DNA from: Bacillota bacterium | GTDB lineage: Bacteria > Bacillota > Bacilli > Bacillales_B > DSM-18226 | Assembly (NCBI GenBank): GCA_030705665.1 | Contig: JAUZQA010000117.1 | Coordinates: forward strand, 1 to 9,439 | Direction of reading: 5' to 3' | Length of the DNA: 9,439 nucleotides | In this document: positions 7,329 to 9,439 of the stretch, piece by piece | How positions within the stretch are numbered: the stretch's first letter is position 1 | Layout: the number at the start of each line of letters is the position of its first letter | Position numbers and translations under genes: made by a program | Notes under the pieces: model-generated | Database searches by the model: none | Told to the model about the DNA's origin: nothing | Seen by the model: only the letters and a program-made list of their open reading frames with translations

Positions 7329-7383
7329 ATGTTTTTGGCTTGAGGAGCATTTTTATCCCTACGATCACGGAAAGGAAGAAGAA

Positions 7384-8484
7384 ATGGAGAAAGGAAAAAT
7401 ATCATCTCTTCAAATGGCCATCATGATGTACCCTACAATTGTGGCTACCGTCATCATATCGGTCCCCGCAATTACAGCGAAATATGCCCATAATGATTTA
7501 TGGCTGTCACCGATAATAGCGTCCGTCAATGGGTTTGTGACAGTGTATATCGCGTTTCAATTGCACAAATTTTATCCACAGCTAACGGTTATCCAATTCA
7601 GTGAAAAAATTATGGGACGATTTGTTGGAAAAATGACAGGATTCTTGATTTTGTTTTTTTATATTCAATCAACGGGACAAATCTTAAGAAGCTATAGTGA
7701 ATTACTTGTCAGTTCTTTCCTGCTTAAAACCCCCATTAGTGTGATTATGATAACGATGATCCTGCTTTGTGGTATTGTGGTAAGTTGTGGAATTGAAGTA
7801 TTAGGAAGAGCTGCACAAGTGTTTATGCCTGCTTTTTTCATACCGCTCCTCATTTTTATTTTTTTATTAAGTCCTGAATACCATTTCAAAAATATTTTTC
7901 CTATTTTGGCGGATGGATTGCTTCCTCCCATCAAGGGAGCAATGACGCCGCTGTCGTGGTTTTCGGAATTTTTCCTGATTATTTTTCTCCTTCCTTTTTT
8001 ATCGGATGTAAAAAAAGGAAAAAGGTTTGGGATGATAACAGTTATTGCTGTGATGATGACCCTGGTGGCAGTGAATCTTATGGTTCTATTTGTTCTTGGA
8101 TCAACGACATCAACATGGACGTATCCGCTGATAACTGCTGGCCGATACATTGGTATTGCTGACTTTTTTGAAAACCTGGAATCCATTGCAATGGCTGTTT
8201 GGATATTAGGCGCTTTTATCAAAATCTCAGTATTTTTTTATGCATGCGCCATAGGTACCGCGCAGTGGCTGAAACTATCAGATTATCGGCCTATTGTATG
8301 GCCACTGGGAATTTTGTTTGTAGAGTTTGGTTTTTGGGGATTACCAAACTCAAATGACTATAGTAGATTTTTAATGACGACTCTCCCTTTTTATGGGACT
8401 TTTATACAGACGGCCATTCCTCTATTTTTACTTATAGTTGCAGCTATTAAGAACAGAAAACGTAATGGAGTCAAAACCAATTAA
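7384..8484 (+). CDS. gerB: Spore germination protein, GerB family permease (receptor B subunit)
   Basis: This 366-aa integral membrane protein belongs to the GerAB/GerBB family of the APC transporter superfamily. It forms the germinant-binding subunit of the receptor. ATG 7384 is preceded by AAAGG with an 8-nt spacer; longer in-frame starts run into the upstream D gene. It opens KISSLQMAIMMYPTIVATVI (5-24), followed by about ten helices, roughly 12-30, 42-62, 85-105, 117-136, 143-163, 190-206, 216-238, 263-290, 304-319 and 335-355. The first helix is kinked by PTIVATVI, as in APC transporters, where the substrate site forms. Length matches B. subtilis GerAB and GerBB. The C-terminal KNRKRNG is basic and probably cytoplasmic. 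It is the last gene of the operon; no rho-independent terminator for the plus strand follows. Ligand cannot be predicted. Confidence 0.93.
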   Translation: MEKGKISSLQMAIMMYPTIVATVIISVPAITAKYAHNDLWLSPIIASVNGFVTVYIAFQLHKFYPQLTVIQFSEKIMGRFVGKMTGFLILFFYIQSTGQILRSYSELLVSSFLLKTPISVIMITMILLCGIVVSCGIEVLGRAAQVFMPAFFIPLLIFIFLLSPEYHFKNIFPILADGLLPPIKGAMTPLSWFSEFFLIIFLLPFLSDVKKGKRFGMITVIAVMMTLVAVNLMVLFVLGSTTSTWTYPLITAGRYIGIADFFENLESIAMAVWILGAFIKISVFFYACAIGTAQWLKLSDYRPIVWPLGILFVEFGFWGLPNSNDYSRFLMTTLPFYGTFIQTAIPLFLLIVAAIKNRKRNGVKTN

Positions 8485-8504
8485 AAGTTTTTCTTCGGTT
8501 AACC

Positions 8505-8527
8505 AAAAAAAGACCGGGCATTGCCCG
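8505..8527 (-). terminator. Minus-strand intrinsic terminator-like hairpin, possibly the orphaned permease terminator
   Basis: Read on the minus strand, CGGGC-AAT-GCCCG is followed by GTCTTTTTTTGG, a good U-tract, so it would terminate transcripts coming from the right. No minus-strand gene immediately precedes it; the permease stop is about 690 bp away. On the plus strand the hairpin has no T-tract, so it should not stop gerB transcripts. GCCC (8523-8526) can alternatively pair with GGGC (8531-8534). Confidence 0.6.
8513..8527. repeat. 15-bp direct repeat, left copy
   Basis: ACCGGGCATTGCCCG occurs here and again, identically and in the same orientation, at 9199-9213. Each copy is a small hairpin. 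The pair brackets the whole IS and repeat scar, as a target-site duplication would. Confidence 0.6.
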
Positions 8528-8530
8528 ATA

Positions 8531-8553
8531 GGGCTGTGAAAAAATCGACAGTC
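8531..8553 (+). mobile_element. Candidate left terminal sequence of a decayed IS1182-like element
   Basis: GGGCTGTGAAAAAATCGACA (from 8531) resembles the GGGCTGT-type termini I associate with IS elements of this kind. It lies upstream of the transposase scrap at the expected side. No matching inverted end is found before 9199, so the element is incomplete. The assignment is by resemblance only. Confidence 0.3.
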
Positions 8554-8568
8554 TCATTTTATTAAGTT

Positions 8569-8602
8569 GTTTTAGTGATTAATTGATTAATCGCTTTAAA
8601 AC
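8569..8602. repeat. AT-rich imperfect palindrome
   Basis: GATTAAT (8577-8583) pairs with ATTAATC (8586-8592), and after an asymmetric interior loop GTTTTA (8569-8574) pairs with TAAAAC (8597-8602). There is no U-tract on either strand. It could be a subterminal hairpin of the decayed IS. Confidence 0.4.
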
Positions 8603-8632
8603 GATAAAATAGTATTGGCTGTTAAATAGGTC

Positions 8633-8764
8633 TGTTGATTGGCGCTCCAGGCACTTCGCTTTCCGCGGGCGTGCCGGGGAGCCTCCTCGGCGCTGAAGCG
8701 CCTGTGGGGTCTCCCCAGCCCCGTACTCCCGCAGGAGTCTTCGTGCCTTCCGCGCCAATCAACG
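8633..8764 (-). repeat. GC-rich ~130-bp hairpin repeat, copy 1 (reverse orientation)
   Basis: The element has a perfect 12-bp terminal inverted repeat, GTTGATTGGCGC (8634-8645) with GCGCCAATCAAC (8752-8763). Inside lie GGCAC/GTGCC (8650-8654, 8743-8747), GGGGAG/CTCCCC (8676-8681, 8711-8716) and an apical GGCGC-TGAA-GCGCC (8689-8702). Its reverse complement aligns with copy 2 over its full length. Its GC content is far above that of the surrounding DNA. I recognise this type as a dispersed intergenic repeat of many Bacillaceae genomes; it codes for nothing evident and may be a MITE-like or REP-like element. Confidence 0.85.
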
Positions 8765-8812
8765 AGTGTTTTCAATAAAGTCTGTCTGCTCAACTAATAT
8801 ATCGAAAAAGTG

Positions 8813-8989
8813 GTGAAACCAATTTTTAAGTCAAAAGATTATAGCCAAAATGGATATGGATTTGTATCTATTGATGAAGTGCAGTCCAATGATCATTTTC
8901 TTCGTTAGATTGGTAAATATATTGATTTTATGTTTCTTCTTACACTTAGAAAGTTAGATAAAAAAGTGTGTGGCAATACAATAGGTTGA
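8813..8989 (+). pseudogene. Decayed transposase N-terminal fragment, IS1182-like
   Basis: A frame opening at GTG 8813 reads VKPIFKSKDYSQNGYGFVSI, then DEVQSNDHFLR, then a TAG stop at 8906-8908, then IGKYIDF in the same frame, ending at TGA 8987-8989. The pattern FVSID...DHFLR-x-IxKYIDF matches the start of IS1182/IS5-like transposases with the DUF772 N-terminal domain, where DHLLRKIDKYIDFSF is typical. Similarity fades after about 8932. The catalytic DDE domain is absent, so the fragment is dead. It sits between the two inverted copies of the 130-bp repeat. Homology is judged by eye from a short segment. Confidence 0.6.
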
Positions 8990-9000
8990 TTTTGCATCCC

Positions 9001-9130
9001 TGTTGATTGGAGCGGAGGGCACTCGACTCCTGCGGGATCAGAGGTCACTGGAGACCCCACAGGCGCCAGAGCGCCGAGGAGGCTCCAGGACCTCCTCGCG
9101 GAAAGCGAGTGCCTGGAGCGGAAATCAACA
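9001..9130 (+). repeat. GC-rich ~130-bp hairpin repeat, copy 2 (forward orientation)
   Basis: Ends are TGTTGATT (9001-9008) and AATCAACA (9123-9130), extendable outward by CC/GG. Internal pairings are GGCACTCG/CGAGTGCC (9018-9025, 9106-9113), CTGGAG/CTCCAG (9048-9053, 9083-9088) and the apical GGCGC-CAGA-GCGCC (9062-9075). Blocks shared with copy 1 include GACTCCTGCGGGA, GGAGACCCCACAGGCGC and GCGCCGAGGAGGCTCC. It lies in opposite orientation to copy 1, 236 bp away. Confidence 0.85.
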
Positions 9131-9151
9131 GGCCCATTTGCAGGAAACATC

Positions 9152-9190
9152 CCAAATAAAAAAAATTGCCGAGAAAATACCCATTTCTCG
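9152..9190 (-). terminator. Intrinsic terminator downstream of the amino acid permease
   Basis: On the minus strand CGAGAAA (9190-9184) pairs with TTTCTCG (9176-9170) across a 7-nt loop and is followed by GCAATTTTTTTTATTTG. This is a good rho-independent terminator about 30 bp after the permease stop codon. It would not act on the plus strand. Confidence 0.75.
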
Positions 9191-9198
9191 ACAAACAT

Positions 9199-9213
9199 AC
9201 CGGGCATTGCCCG
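9199..9213. repeat. 15-bp direct repeat, right copy
   Basis: Identical to 8513-8527. Here it sits 6 bp after the permease stop codon (minus-strand sense) and forms the perfect hairpin CCGGGC-ATT-GCCCGG (9200-9214), but only a weak TATGTTTG follows it on the minus strand, unlike the left copy. Confidence 0.6.
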
Positions 9214-9219
9214 GCTCTT

Positions 9220-9439
9220 CTACTTATTACGTTTTACTATAAAGGAAAATATAATTAGCATTCCAACAGTTACAAGACACACAATAGAGCCAATTAAATT
9301 ATCTTTATTAAACATAAAAGCAACTACAATCACTGTCAGTGAAACCATTGCCAGGATGTTTGTATATGGATATCCTTTTAATTGAAATCCAGGTCTATTT
9401 TTATAAATTGGACGAAGGCGAATTTGCGCTGCACAAATG
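9220..9439 (-). CDS. Amino acid permease, APC superfamily, C-terminal fragment (5' end outside window)
   Basis: The frame is open from the right edge to TAG at 9220-9222 and gives 72 residues beginning ICAAQIRLRP; no start codon is included because the gene begins beyond the window. AQIRLRPIYKNRPGFQLKGY followed by PYTNIL resembles the cytoplasmic loop before the last two helices of bacterial amino acid permeases. The two helices lie at about residues 28-43 and 48-67, and the protein ends VKRNK, a basic cytoplasmic tail. Substrate cannot be judged. The gene points towards the germination operon, so the two are convergent, separated by the IS and repeat scar. Two hairpins follow its stop codon. 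Confidence 0.72.
   Translation of the reverse strand, partial: ICAAQIRLRPIYKNRPGFQLKGYPYTNILAMVSLTVIVVAFMFNKDNLIGSIVCLVTVGMLIIFSFIVKRNK

Larger units (their letters stand above)
8485..9219. other. 735-bp region without an intact gene: terminators, IS scar and hairpin repeats
   Basis: Between gerB and the amino acid permease no functional gene is visible. The stretch contains a minus-strand terminator-like hairpin (8505-8527), a candidate IS end (8531-8553), an AT-rich palindrome (8569-8602), two inverted copies of a 130-bp repeat (8633-8764 and 9001-9130), a decayed transposase fragment between them, and two hairpins following the permease stop. Open frames across the repeats are by-products of GC-rich palindromes. 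Confidence 0.8.

Noticed and set aside
7228..7383. Longer start for the GerB permease, adding 52 residues
   Set aside because: The extension runs in another frame through the D-subunit gene, is not membrane-like, and the 366-aa form from 7384 matches the family length and has its own ribosome binding site.
7692..8222. 176-aa minus-strand open frame inside gerB
   Set aside because: It is antisense to a well-supported permease gene, has no ribosome binding site or recognisable family, and is explained by the codon pattern of the plus strand.
8490..8511. Symmetrical sequence around GGTTAACC (8498-8505) as a terminator for gerB
   Set aside because: The symmetry has no loop and contains mismatches, and it is followed by A residues rather than T residues on the plus strand.
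8596..8793. Minus-strand open frame of 65 aa across repeat copy 1
   Set aside because: It is made almost wholly of the GC-rich hairpin repeat; similar frames occur over copy 2 on both strands (8905-9242). They reflect base composition, not a gene.
8633..9130. Possible CRISPR array from two repeat units and a spacer
   Set aside because: The units are ~130 bp, inverted relative to each other and imperfect, with one 236-bp interval holding a transposase fragment; no cas genes are nearby.

Overview
The window looks like chromosomal DNA of an endospore-forming, low-GC Gram-positive bacterium of the family Bacillaceae. Evidence: a complete GerA-type spore germinant receptor operon, purine-rich Shine-Dalgarno sites with TTG and GTG starts, a YqjF-like DUF2071 gene, and two ~130 bp GC-rich hairpin repeats of a kind I recognise from many Bacillus-type genomes. 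I cannot assign a species.

Layout, left to right. (1) 1-251: the 3' end of a plus-strand gene, probably a glycosyltransferase, converging on the next operon across one bidirectional terminator. (2) 374-3231, minus strand: two tandem paralogues (470 and 471 aa) of the FMN-binding, glutamate-synthase-like barrel family. Each has an N-terminal membrane anchor and neither contains a single cysteine, so the 3Fe-4S ligands of classical glutamate synthase are absent. (3) 3388-4134, plus strand: a DUF2071 (YqjF-like) protein transcribed divergently from the pair. (4) 4322-8484, plus strand: a germinant receptor operon in the order A, C, D, B. GerA-type subunit (TTG start), GerC-type lipoprotein, a 73-aa two-helix D-type subunit overlapping gerC by 4 bp, and a GerB-type APC-fold permease. 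Together these would form one inner-membrane receptor that senses germinants in the dormant spore. (5) 8485-9219: about 0.7 kb without an intact gene. It holds terminator-like hairpins for the minus strand, a scrap of an IS1182-like transposase, and two copies of the 130 bp repeat in opposite orientation bracketing that scrap. (6) 9220-9439, minus strand: the C-terminal 72 codons of an amino acid permease.

The most interesting points are the tandem cysteine-free glutamate-synthase-like proteins; the D subunit and A-C-D-B order of the germination operon; two mutually exclusive hairpins at the gerA/gerC junction; and the 8.5-9.2 kb scar. In the scar a 15-bp hairpin-containing sequence occurs on both sides, as if an insertion had split the permease terminator and duplicated its stem. 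Most of the window is otherwise ordinary core or accessory Bacillaceae sequence, and I do not see a clearly new defence or mobile system.
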